Source of the DNA: an uncultured Erysipelotrichaceae bacterium
Lineage (GTDB): Bacteria; Bacillota_I; Bacilli_A; Erysipelotrichales; Coprobacillaceae
Direction: 5' to 3'
Assembly (NCBI GenBank): GCA_910588075.1
Contig: CAJUOS010000024.1
Location: 1-33,580 of the forward strand
Length of the DNA stretch: 33,580 nucleotides
How positions within the stretch are numbered: position 1 is the stretch's first letter; each line of letters starts with the position of its first letter. A program made the translations under genes and the position numbers. Shown in pieces: positions 25,401-32,236 of this stretch. Under the pieces are notes generated by a model. That model made no database searches. It saw only the letters and a list, made by a program, of their open reading frames with translations, and was not told the origin of the DNA.

Positions 25401-26012
25401 GACATTGGTTATGGTGGAGTAGACCATGTCTTAGCTAATGATCAAAACATTAATATATTAGTATTAGATACAGAAGTTTACTCTAATACTGGAGGTCAAT
25501 CATCTAAATCTTCACAAGCAGGTTCTATTGCGAAGTTTACTGCTAGTGGTAAAGCTGTTGCTAAGAAAGATTTAGCTCAAATTGCTATGGCATATGGACA
25601 TGTTTATGTAGCACAAGTTGCTATGGGAGCTAATCCTATGCAAACAATTAAGGCATTTAAAGAAGCTGAAAGTTATGATGGACCATCATTAATTATTGCT
25701 TACTCTCCATGTATGGAACATGGAATTAAAGGTGGTTTAGCAAATCATCAACAACAACAAAAACGTGCTATTGAATGTGGATACTTTAACTTATTAAGAT
25801 ATGATCCTCGTTTAGAAGAAGCTGGAAAGAATCCATTACAAGTTGATTCTAAAGAACCAGATTTCACTAAATTTAAAGACTTCTTATTAAGTGAAAATAG
25901 ATTTGCACAATTATCTAAAATCAATCCAGATCATGCTGCTGATTTAATGGATAAATGTGAAGCAGATGCTAAGAAACGTCGTGCTCGTTTAGATCGTATG
26001 ACTAAAGAATAA
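22494..26012 (+). CDS. nifJ: Pyruvate:ferredoxin (flavodoxin) oxidoreductase
   Basis: Single-chain PFOR oxidises pyruvate to acetyl-CoA and CO2, reducing ferredoxin; it is oxygen-sensitive and marks anaerobic metabolism. The 1172-residue protein has the usual domain order. Domain I has YPITPSSPMAENAETWA, followed by the EMQSEAGAAGAVHGALQGGA region. A gamma-type domain follows at about 430-640. A ferredoxin-like domain carries two 4Fe-4S motifs, CIQCNNCVMVCP (about 687) and CVGCGLCVTECPG (about 745). The TPP domain has CGGCGETPYYRLASQLFG (about 814), GGDGWAYDIGYGG (about 962) and YSNTGGQSS (about 996). The start at 22494 follows AGGAGG; an upstream in-frame ATG at 22434 has no such site. It is monocistronic. 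Confidence 0.97.
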   Translation: MSKKYLSMDGNTAAAHVAYAFSEVASIYPITPSSPMAENAETWAAQGKKNIFGSAVNVVEMQSEAGAAGAVHGALQGGALATTFTASQGLLLMIPNLYKIQGELLPGVFHVAARALATRSLNIFGDHQDVYACRQIGAPMICSHSVQEVMDLGGIAHLTAIKASVPVIHFFDGFRTSHEIQKVEVMDYDVLESLLDKEALKKFKENALNPHTNPIERGGAENDDIYFQGREAQNQHYEAVVEVVADYMKKISEITGREYAPFTYYGASDATRVIIAMGSVTETVKETIDELTKRGEKVGLVKVHLYRPFSPKYLLDVLPKTVEKVAVLDRTKEMGATGEPLYLDVVSVLKDKDIKMIGGRYGMGSKDTTPRQIKAVYDHLNEEDPFTSFTIGIIDDVTHLSLKEDPEFTVEADYTACLFYGLGSDGTVSANKSSIKIIGDHTDLYSQAYFAYDSKKAGGATRSNLRFGHTPIRATYYVNNADFVSCSLDNYCLKYDMLKNLKKGGTFLLNTEFNEEEIVDYLPNKLKKQLADKEAKFYIINANKIANEIGMGRRTNTILQSAFFALNPQILPIDKAVEYMKSMAKKTYGKKGDAVVELNYKAIDAGKDAIVEVKVDSTWSNLTVNETRQRTGDDHFDNFVSIINSLDGYDLPVSAFMDKLDGSMQSGVAIKEKRGIAIEVPKWNKENCIQCNNCVMVCPHATIRAFLLDEDEMKALPQDISNDVLKPMGKNVDGLVYRIQVSPDNCVGCGLCVTECPGMRGNKALTMVPVKEELENAELADYMYSHVAYKADRYPTTTVKGVGFMRPYFEVSGACGGCGETPYYRLASQLFGKDMRIANATGCSSIYTGSTPSTPCTVDENGQGPAWANSLFEDNAEYGFGMKLAENYKTKYILETIEAHKDNCETELQEVLNKYVEVKGQREEERALYDQLITLVEASQCEGIKALLDMKGDLVTKSQWIVGGDGWAYDIGYGGVDHVLANDQNINILVLDTEVYSNTGGQSSKSSQAGSIAKFTASGKAVAKKDLAQIAMAYGHVYVAQVAMGANPMQTIKAFKEAESYDGPSLIIAYSPCMEHGIKGGLANHQQQQKRAIECGYFNLLRYDPRLEEAGKNPLQVDSKEPDFTKFKDFLLSENRFAQLSKINPDHAADLMDKCEADAKKRRARLDRMTKE

Positions 26013-26021
26013 ATAAAGATT

Positions 26022-26057
26022 AAAGATGAATAGTTGTTAAGATTATTCATCTTTTTT
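26022..26057 (+). terminator. Terminator of nifJ
   Basis: AAAGATGAAT (26022-26031) pairs with ATTCATCTTT (26045-26054), then a U run. Confidence 0.85.
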
Positions 26058-26082
26058 ATTTTATTTTGTAATTATTTTGTAG

Positions 26083-26088
26083 TATAAT
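26083..26088 (+). promoter_or_regulatory. -10 element for the phosphoesterase-dehydrogenase pair
   Basis: A perfect TATAAT lies 20 bases upstream of the gene start; a TTGTAA is too close to serve as a normal -35. The transcript leader would be very short, with GAGGTGG at about 26097. Confidence 0.4.
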
Positions 26089-26107
26089 ACGCTCGTGAGG
26101 TGGAAGT

Positions 26108-27559
26108 ATGAAAGATTTTATTTATATAAATACATTTTTTAATATGATTTATGGAAATGAGTCTGCATATATTAGAGACATTCAATCTTATCAATTTATA
26201 AAAGAATTTATAAATTGGTTAGATATTTATCATATTTCTATGCCTGTATTATCATCACTTCAAGAAATTGACTTAAATATGATTGCATCATGTCGTAGAA
26301 TTACAGATGTAGATCATATTCTTCATAAACCATTATCAAAAGAAATAAAAGAAATTTCAGATACTTATCAAGAAAAAACACATATTTTATATATTCCAGG
26401 ATTAAATAATGAGCCTATTATAGATATACCTTTTCAGAAATTGAAAGATACTTATTTCTATCAAATTCAACAACCATTTTCTAAACAAGATTTATCATTT
26501 TATGATCCATTTTTTTCTTTTGTTTGTGCAATGAATCATGCTGATTTATGGCCAGGTGTTCTTATTTTTAATCAACATCAACGTGTTTTTACATCTATAT
26601 CAGATCAAAATGATTTAAAAGAATTAATAAACCATATTCATTATCAAGATAATTTATTTGAAGTTTATGCTTCTTATCAAGAAGATTCTTATTTTTTACA
26701 ACTAAGTGATTTACATTTAGGTAAAAATAAAAGACAAAAAGGATTAGAGCAACTTTATAGTTCATTAGATACTCTTATTCCATATCTTTATTCACCTTAT
26801 TCATTAAAAGTTTTTATTACTGGAGATTTAATGGAATCACCTAATCGAAAGAATATGTATCTTGCCAATGATTTTATGAATAGCTTAAAAAAGAAATATA
26901 AAGCAAATGTTACATTCATTTTAGGAAATCATGATGTTATTGTGCATGGTTTTAATATGGCAAGAAATCAAAAAAGTAAAGTTATAGCATATTTGCTTGG
27001 TGAAAATATTAAAGTTATAGAAAATGAAAAAATTATTATTGTAAAAATGGATACAACAAGTGAAGGAAATCTTGCACGAGGTAAAGTTGGATTAAGACAG
27101 TTACAGGAAATAGATGATGAATTAGAAGCAATAGATCATATTGAAGATTATACAATTCTTGTTATGTTGCATCACCATGTTTATCCAATTTCAAAAGCAC
27201 AATTTATAAAAACAACATGGCATGAGAAAACATTTATAAATCAGATTATAGAAACATCTAAAGTTTTAGTTGATGCACCATTACTTATTCATTGGTTAGA
27301 AAAAAGAAATATTCGTTATATTTTTCATGGCCATAAACATTTGCCATTTTTTAGAAAAGTGAATGATAAGTATTATATAGCTGGAGGTTCAGCTACAGGA
27401 GGTTTAAAGGAAAGTCGAAGTCGTTATATTTCATATAATCTTATGAAATATAATTCCATACAAAAACAAATGAGAACATGTCTTATTTTTTATGATGACA
27501 AGGCTAAAGCAGAAAGACAAAGAGTAGAATTATACATATTTGAGGAGGATAAAGTATGA
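26108..27559 (+). CDS. Calcineurin-like metallophosphoesterase
   Basis: The 483-residue cytoplasmic protein has two parts. Residues 1-190 match nothing I recognise. From about 199 it has all metallophosphoesterase blocks: SDLHLGKNK, TGDLMESPN (about 237), LGNHDV (about 272), MLHHHVYPI (about 355) and FHGHKHLPFF (about 406), followed by YYIAGGSATGG. These residues bind two metal ions, so a phosphodiesterase or phosphatase is expected; the substrate is unknown. No signal peptide is present. It ends in TGA within an ATGA overlap with the following dehydrogenase gene, so the two are translationally coupled. Confidence 0.85.
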   Translation: MKDFIYINTFFNMIYGNESAYIRDIQSYQFIKEFINWLDIYHISMPVLSSLQEIDLNMIASCRRITDVDHILHKPLSKEIKEISDTYQEKTHILYIPGLNNEPIIDIPFQKLKDTYFYQIQQPFSKQDLSFYDPFFSFVCAMNHADLWPGVLIFNQHQRVFTSISDQNDLKELINHIHYQDNLFEVYASYQEDSYFLQLSDLHLGKNKRQKGLEQLYSSLDTLIPYLYSPYSLKVFITGDLMESPNRKNMYLANDFMNSLKKKYKANVTFILGNHDVIVHGFNMARNQKSKVIAYLLGENIKVIENEKIIIVKMDTTSEGNLARGKVGLRQLQEIDDELEAIDHIEDYTILVMLHHHVYPISKAQFIKTTWHEKTFINQIIETSKVLVDAPLLIHWLEKRNIRYIFHGHKHLPFFRKVNDKYYIAGGSATGGLKESRSRYISYNLMKYNSIQKQMRTCLIFYDDKAKAERQRVELYIFEEDKV

Positions 27560-28944
27560 AAATAGTTGATAAAATGAAAGATGATGAATTAGGATTAGCA
27601 CTTCTTTATAATTTTACAAAGGGATATGGAAAACCAGTTCCAATGGAATATTATGATTTTGTTTTGCCATTATTATATAATGATATTTTTAGAGAAGAGA
27701 TAAGAAATCATAAAAATCTAGTAAGTTGTATTCAAAATTGTATTGCTAAAGATACATGTTTTCAAGAGGATATTTTAAAAAATATTGATACTTATAAATC
27801 AATGACATCAAAAGCTTTAGGTGTAGCAATGATTCAGCATATTTTAAGTTTTGAAATTGTTGAACAAACAATGTGTGGAGTGCTTTTAAAATCAAATATT
27901 TTAGATTTAAATGAAGCCATCCAATTAGGTCGAATGGTTCAAGATTTAACAATTCAAGATATAAAGAAATTATTGAAAAAAGAAAGTAAGAAAATAGTTA
28001 TATTACAGGCTGCTTCTGTAGGAAAAGATTTAGATTTATCTCAATTTAATACATTGGGAGATGTTACTATGTATGATTACACTTTACAAGAAGAAGTCAG
28101 AGAAAGAATTCAAGAAGCTCAAATTGTAATAACAAATAAAAATATAATGAGTAAAGATGTTTTATCAGGATTAGAACAGTTAGAAATGATTGGTTTAACA
28201 GCAACTGGTGTAAATAATATTGATTTAGATTATTGTCAAGAACATCATATAAAAGTTGTAAATGTTAAAGGGTATTCAACAGATACAGTTGCTCAACATA
28301 CTATGGCTTTACTTATGCATTTAGTAGAGAAGAATGCCATTTATGATCAATATGTTAAGTCTAAAGAATATGCAAGAAGTGGGTCATTTAGTTATTTTAA
28401 TGATGTGTTTCATGATGTGTCTTCAATGACATGGGGGATTGTAGGTTTAGGTGATATTGGAAGAAAGGTAGCAACTATTGCTACTGCTATGGGAGCAAAA
28501 GTTCAATATTACTCAACAAGTGGAAAAAATAGTACTACTGATTATCAACAAGTTGATTTTAATACTTTATTAACAACATCAGATATTATAAGTATTCATG
28601 CACCACTTAATGAAAAGACAAAATATTTGTTTAATGAAGAAGCTTTATTAAACATGAAAGAAACTGCCTATTTAATTAACGTTGGTAGAGGAGGTATCAT
28701 TGAAGAAAAATCACTTGTTAAAGTTTTGAATGAAGGTCATTTAGCAGGTGTAGGTTTAGATGTCTTTGAACACGAGCCATTATTAGAAGATGATGTTATT
28801 TATCAAATTAAAGATATGGATAGAGTGATATTAACACCACATATTGCTTGGGGGTCAATAGAAGCTAGACAAAGATGTGTTGATGAAGTTTATAAAAATA
28901 TTGTTGCTCATTTAAAAGGTGAAAATAGAAATGTCATTGTATAA
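27556..28944 (+). CDS. D-isomer 2-hydroxyacid dehydrogenase with extra N-terminal helical domain
   Basis: The C-terminal 317 residues (from about 146) form a complete NAD-dependent D-2-hydroxyacid dehydrogenase. It has the dinucleotide motif GLGDIG (297-302), SDIISIHAPL (342-351), catalytic Arg378 in NVGRGGII, Glu407 in DVFEHEP and catalytic His429 in LTPHIAWGS. Candidate activities include hydroxypyruvate/glyoxylate or D-lactate-type reduction; the substrate is not determinable. Residues 1-145 are an additional mostly helical domain (GLALLYNFTKGYGKPVPMEY) that normal family members lack. The start is fixed by the ATGA overlap and GAGGAGG upstream. A strong terminator follows 78 bases after the stop. 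Confidence 0.88.
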   Translation: MKIVDKMKDDELGLALLYNFTKGYGKPVPMEYYDFVLPLLYNDIFREEIRNHKNLVSCIQNCIAKDTCFQEDILKNIDTYKSMTSKALGVAMIQHILSFEIVEQTMCGVLLKSNILDLNEAIQLGRMVQDLTIQDIKKLLKKESKKIVILQAASVGKDLDLSQFNTLGDVTMYDYTLQEEVRERIQEAQIVITNKNIMSKDVLSGLEQLEMIGLTATGVNNIDLDYCQEHHIKVVNVKGYSTDTVAQHTMALLMHLVEKNAIYDQYVKSKEYARSGSFSYFNDVFHDVSSMTWGIVGLGDIGRKVATIATAMGAKVQYYSTSGKNSTTDYQQVDFNTLLTTSDIISIHAPLNEKTKYLFNEEALLNMKETAYLINVGRGGIIEEKSLVKVLNEGHLAGVGLDVFEHEPLLEDDVIYQIKDMDRVILTPHIAWGSIEARQRCVDEVYKNIVAHLKGENRNVIV

Positions 28945-29021
28945 GAATAAGATGAGAAATAAATTTGATAATATATAAGTTATAGTATATTGAATTTGCA
29001 AAAAGAAATGGATTGTAATGT

Positions 29022-29072
29022 AAGGCAAAATCTTTTTTACACAAGTTGATTGTGAAAGGTTTTGTCTTTTTT
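29022..29072 (+). terminator. Long-stem terminator after the dehydrogenase
   Basis: AAGGCAAAATCTTT and CACAA (29022-29044) pair with TTGTG and AAAGGTTTTGTCTT (29050-29068). The stem has G-U wobbles and a 4-base bulge, and ends in six U. Confidence 0.75.
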
Positions 29073-29183
29073 GGATACAAAGTAGGATATTAATGATTAT
29101 TATCAAAATTTTAAACAATACTTTTGTTGTTATTAGAGATGAACAGTAAAAAATATTTATGATGAAAGGGATAAGCATAAATT

Positions 29184-29459
29184 ATGGGTGTTTTTGTTTC
29201 TAAAAATAAGATAATGAGTGAACATGAATTAAAAACAACATGAGATGAAAGAATGATTCTTCCTTTAGCTAATCATATTAATTATAAAAAATGAATAGAG
29301 ATGTTTAAAATAGAAGTAAAAAATAAAGAAGATGAAATAGAGTTGTCTTATGAATTTTATAATAAAATGATTGTAATTTGAAGAAAATCAGTCTATTATA
29401 TAACCTATATATTAAGAAAAGGAGGAGTCTACGTTAGTAGCAAAGAATGTACGGTCATT
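29184..29459 (+). pseudogene. UGA-interrupted coding-like stretch (relic, or gene using UGA as Trp)
   Basis: In the frame starting at ATG 29184, about 92 codons run with no TAA or TAG but three TGA codons, at 29241, 29292 and 29379. Codon choice resembles the neighbouring genes. Reading TGA as Trp gives a plausible protein: KTTWDERMILPLANHINY, then KKWIEMFKIEVKNKEDEIEL, then MIVIWRKSVYYITYILR. No in-frame TGG is present. A TAA lies two codons before the ATG and the ribosome-binding site is poor (AAAGGG, 14 bases away). The frame runs into the structured RNA candidate, where a fourth TGA occurs at 29460. I do not recognise a family. It may be a decayed gene or an import from a UGA=Trp genome. 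Confidence 0.35.
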
Positions 29460-29528
29460 TGATCGGAATTAACGCCTGTGGACTAGAAATGAGGACGAAG
29501 CAGGAAACTTTGTGCTGATACAGTAGCA
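29421..29528 (+). ncRNA. Structured RNA candidate upstream of folT
   Basis: This stretch is visibly less AT-rich than its surroundings and folds well by eye. GTCTACGTTAGT (29427-29438) pairs with ATTAACG (29468-29474) and TGGAC (29479-29483), giving 12 bp with a CCTG bulge. Inside it CGGTC/GATCG (29452-29465) forms a hairpin with an ATTT loop. Downstream, AGCA/TGCT (29499-29516) competes with TGCTG/TAGCA (29513-29528), and the latter sits directly before the folT start. It may be a riboswitch controlling the vitamin transporter or an independent sporulation RNA. It does not match the tetrahydrofolate riboswitch consensus as I remember it, and I cannot name its class. Confidence 0.45.
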
Positions 29529-29536
29529 TTTATGTT

Positions 29537-30358
29537 ATGGTACAAATGATTTTAGCAATAGTTATTATTGCACTAGGTATTTATGTTTTTAAGTTTTATC
29601 CTTTTGAAAAAGGAAATGTAATGAATTTAGTTTTATCAGCTATCTTTATTATTATTACATTGATATGTAAAAGATTTTTTACCCTTATGATTCCATTATT
29701 TGGATTAGAAAGTTTAAAAGTTGGAATCGAATATATTCCATTAATGTTAGCAGGATATTTTTTAAGTCCTAGTTATGCTTTCGTTATTGGATTATGTTGT
29801 GATTTGATTGGACTCATACTTGTACCCACTGGGTTTCCATTTTTTGGATTTACTCTTGTGATGATTTTAGTATGTGTTATTCCATCAATTGTTAAAGCAA
29901 GTTCTAAACAGTTAAGTGAAAAAATTGTTCAAAATCTTGTTATAGGATTAATTCTTATATTAGGGATAGGTGCATCTATCTATATATATCAATTAGGAAA
30001 TTTTAAGGTTTCTGAAACAGTTATAACTTTAACCCAATCACAAAAATTAATTTTAATTTCTATTTGTTTGTTTTTAACAGTTATTTTTATAACAACAATT
30101 ACAATTTTAAAGAAACGAATAAGTGAAACAGAAGCGAAAGAGTTTTCAATATGGATGCTCAGTGTACTTCTTGTTGAAATTATATGTACACTTATCTTAA
30201 CACCACTTTGGTTAGATATTATGTATGGACTTCCTTATATTGTTTCATTATGTGTAAGAGTTATCAAAGAATGTGCTGTTATACCTATAGAAATTTTTAT
30301 TGGATATACATTAATAAAAATACTCAAAAGAATATTTATAAGAGTTGAAAGATCTTGA
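29537..30358 (+). CDS. folT: ECF transporter S component, folate type (FolT-like)
   Basis: Substrate-binding membrane subunit of an energy-coupling-factor vitamin transporter; the shared EcfAA'T module is not in the window. The family signature is clear: LESLKVGIEYIPLMLAGYFL followed by SYAFVIGLCCDLIGLILVPTG and FFGFTL, closest to folate-type S components. Six or more helices are predicted, and the protein is longer (273 residues) than usual. The start is uncertain. ATG 29537 has no Shine-Dalgarno and adds an extra hydrophobic segment (MILAIVIIALGIYVF). ATG 29621 has AAAAAGGA 6 bases upstream and gives the standard N-terminus MNLVLSAIFIIITLICKRFF. The stop codon is inside a terminator. Folate specificity is inferred. 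Confidence 0.8.
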   Translation: MVQMILAIVIIALGIYVFKFYPFEKGNVMNLVLSAIFIIITLICKRFFTLMIPLFGLESLKVGIEYIPLMLAGYFLSPSYAFVIGLCCDLIGLILVPTGFPFFGFTLVMILVCVIPSIVKASSKQLSEKIVQNLVIGLILILGIGASIYIYQLGNFKVSETVITLTQSQKLILISICLFLTVIFITTITILKKRISETEAKEFSIWMLSVLLVEIICTLILTPLWLDIMYGLPYIVSLCVRVIKECAVIPIEIFIGYTLIKILKRIFIRVERS

Positions 30359-30378
30359 TTTCTCAAGGTCTTTTTTTT
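30348..30378 (+). terminator. Terminator of folT
   Basis: AAAGATCTTGA (30348-30358) pairs with TCAAGGTCTTT (30363-30373) around TTTC, with one G-U pair, followed by U residues. The folT TGA stop is part of the stem, and the stem separates folT from spoVAC. Confidence 0.85.
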
Positions 30379-30460
30379 ATAAAAAATTTCATGATGAGAA
30401 ATGAACTCTTTTGGTTTATTTTTTATAAAATGGTAAACACTATGTAAGAGGTGAAAATTT

Positions 30461-30904
30461 ATGGATAGAAAAGAATATAATCAATTAGCAGAAGAATTGA
30501 AACCTAATGGGCATAGAGTTAAAAATGGATTGAATGCTTTTTTATATGGTGGTGTTATGGGAGCTATTGCTCAAGGTGTTTTAGAATTTTTTATGAATAT
30601 ATATAATTGTAGTGAAAAAGAAGCGACACCTATGATGATTATCACTTTAGTTTTTGTAGCATGTTTACTAACTGGTTTAGGAATATATGATAATATTGCA
30701 AAACATGCAGGAGCAGGAACATTTATCCCTATTACCGGTTTTGCTAATAGCATGTCATCAAGTGCATTAGATTGTAAAAGTGAAGGATTAATTCTTGGAA
30801 TTGGAAGTAATATGTTTAAATTAGGTGGAACTGTTATTACTTATGGAATTGTGAGTTCTGCATTGTTAGGAGTGATTCGTTATGTCTTCACACTTTTTGG
30901 GTAA
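30461..30904 (+). CDS. spoVAC: Stage V sporulation protein AC
   Basis: Inner-membrane channel component that moves Ca-dipicolinate into the forespore and out on germination; in Bacillus it is mechanosensitive. The 147-residue length is typical. Visible family sequence includes the N-terminal cytoplasmic YNQLAEELKPNGHRVKN, helices around GVMGAIAQGVLEFFMN and TLVFVACLLTGLGIYDNIAK, and the signature GAGTFIPITGFANSMSSSAL. GAGGTG precedes the ATG. It is the first of four overlapping spoVA genes; spoVAA and spoVAB are absent upstream. Forespore sigma control is expected from family knowledge, but no convincing sigma-G promoter was located. Confidence 0.95.
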   Translation: MDRKEYNQLAEELKPNGHRVKNGLNAFLYGGVMGAIAQGVLEFFMNIYNCSEKEATPMMIITLVFVACLLTGLGIYDNIAKHAGAGTFIPITGFANSMSSSALDCKSEGLILGIGSNMFKLGGTVITYGIVSSALLGVIRYVFTLFG

Positions 30905-31889
30905 TTCAATAAAGTTAGAAAATGTTTATATTTCCTCTACTGGGACAACATGTGGACCTTTAGAATTCTCAGGACCTTTAGGTGCTTATTTTGATAAAGG
31001 GTATGATGATTATCATTGTGGTGAAAAATCTTTTGAAAAAGCTGAAAGAAAAATGTTAAGAGATTCCTTAGATATTTGTTTAAAAAGAGAAAAATTAAAA
31101 CCAAAAGATATAGATCTTTTTATTGGTGGTGATTTAATGAATCAAAATACAACAGTTCATTATCTTGCTAGAGAATTACCACAACCATTTATAGGAATTT
31201 ATGGAGCATGTTCAAGTTTTTGCTTATCTATGGCAATTTCATCTTTAATGATAGAGGCAGGATTTGTTGATCAAGTTGTTGCTATGGTTTCTAGTCATAA
31301 TGCTACTGCTGAAAGACAATATCGTTATCCAGTAGAGTATGGAGTTCAAAAAAAGGCAACAACAACATTTACAGCAACTGGAGCTATTTCAACATTATTA
31401 ACTAATAAGCCATCATCTGTAAGAGTAGAAGCTTTAACTTTAGGGAAAGTTATAGATTATAGTCAAGATGATCCAAATGATATGGGAAGGGCTATGGCAC
31501 CAGCTGCATATGATACGATTATGACACATTTTCAAGATTTAAAACGTAGTTTTAAAGACTATGATTTAGTTGTAACTGGTGATTTATCAACATATGGACA
31601 TAAGATACTTAAAGAAATGATGCAAAGAAATAAGATAGATGTTGTAAGATATAATGATTGTGGATGTCTACTTTATGATATTCAGCAACAAGAAGTTTTT
31701 CAAGGTGGAAGTGGGTGTGCATGTAGTGGATTAGTAACAATGGGTTATCTATATCCTTTATTAAAGGAGAAAAAATATAAACGTGTTTTAATTGTTGCTA
31801 CAGGCGCTTTATTATCACCTATGATGTCAGCACAAAAAGATACAATTCCAAGTGTTGCACATGCTATAAGTTTGGAGGTTGTAGAATGA
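30882..31889 (+). CDS. spoVAD: Stage V sporulation protein AD
   Basis: Cytosol-facing, thiolase-fold protein that binds dipicolinic acid and works with SpoVAC and SpoVAE in its transport. The 335-residue sequence has the family's STGTTCGPLEFSGPLGAYFD (near 19-38), AERKMLRDSLDICL, the thiolase-like YGACSSFCLSMAISSLM, and GGSGCACSGLVTMGYLYP. The ATG at 30882 lies inside the end of spoVAC (23-base overlap) and is supported by TTAGGAG 9 bases upstream and by agreement with the N-terminus of known SpoVAD. It ends in an ATGA overlap with spoVAE. Confidence 0.96.
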   Translation: MSSHFLGNSIKLENVYISSTGTTCGPLEFSGPLGAYFDKGYDDYHCGEKSFEKAERKMLRDSLDICLKREKLKPKDIDLFIGGDLMNQNTTVHYLARELPQPFIGIYGACSSFCLSMAISSLMIEAGFVDQVVAMVSSHNATAERQYRYPVEYGVQKKATTTFTATGAISTLLTNKPSSVRVEALTLGKVIDYSQDDPNDMGRAMAPAAYDTIMTHFQDLKRSFKDYDLVVTGDLSTYGHKILKEMMQRNKIDVVRYNDCGCLLYDIQQQEVFQGGSGCACSGLVTMGYLYPLLKEKKYKRVLIVATGALLSPMMSAQKDTIPSVAHAISLEVVE

Positions 31890-32236
31890 ATTATATTATG
31901 GCTTTTTTATTTAGTGGATTTATATGTTTTTTAGCTCAAATGATTTATGACAATTCAAAGTTAACACCTGGACATATTACAAGTCTATTTGTTGTATGTG
32001 GTTCATTTTTAGATTTATTTCATATTTATGATCAACTTGTTAAAATTTTTCATGCAGGCGCATTAATACCTATTACAAGTTTTGGACATTCTTTAATGCA
32101 TGGTGCTATGGAAGCAACAAAAGAATATGGCATTTTTGGTATTGCTATGGGAATGTTTGATTTGACAGCAGCAGGTATCAGTGCAGCCATTCTTTTCTCA
32201 TTCCTTGTTGCTATCATCTTTAAACCAAAATCATGA
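31886..32236 (+). CDS. spoVAE: Stage V sporulation protein AE (SpoVAEb type)
   Basis: 116-residue membrane protein homologous to SpoVAC and part of the dipicolinate channel. Three to four helices are predicted, with the shared signature GALIPITSFGHSLMHGAMEA parallel to GTFIPITGFANSMSSSAL of SpoVAC. It is of the Eb type; the soluble SpoVAEa protein found in Bacillus is missing. TTGGAGG precedes the ATG, which overlaps the spoVAD stop, and its own TGA overlaps the start of spoVAF. Confidence 0.94.
   Translation: MNYIMAFLFSGFICFLAQMIYDNSKLTPGHITSLFVVCGSFLDLFHIYDQLVKIFHAGALIPITSFGHSLMHGAMEATKEYGIFGIAMGMFDLTAAGISAAILFSFLVAIIFKPKS

Noticed and set aside
28912..29178. Minus-strand 88-codon hydrophobic reading frame
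   Set aside because: It has no ribosome-binding site, covers the dehydrogenase terminator and overlaps that gene's end; its hydrophobic character follows from AT-rich sequence.
29184..29459. Genome-wide use of UGA as tryptophan
   Set aside because: Functional genes here end in TGA inside ATGA overlaps (27556, 31886, 32233) or in a terminator stem (folT), and neighbouring genes use TGG for Trp, so UGA is a normal stop.
29421..29528. Tetrahydrofolate riboswitch before folT
   Set aside because: The context fits, but the conserved core sequence and pseudoknot partners I know for that class are not visible, so only an unassigned structured RNA is reported.
30414..30442. Sigma-G-like promoter (GTTTA, 17 bases, AACACTA) before spoVAC
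   Set aside because: Matches are partial, and the transcript would start on the ribosome-binding site, leaving it incomplete.
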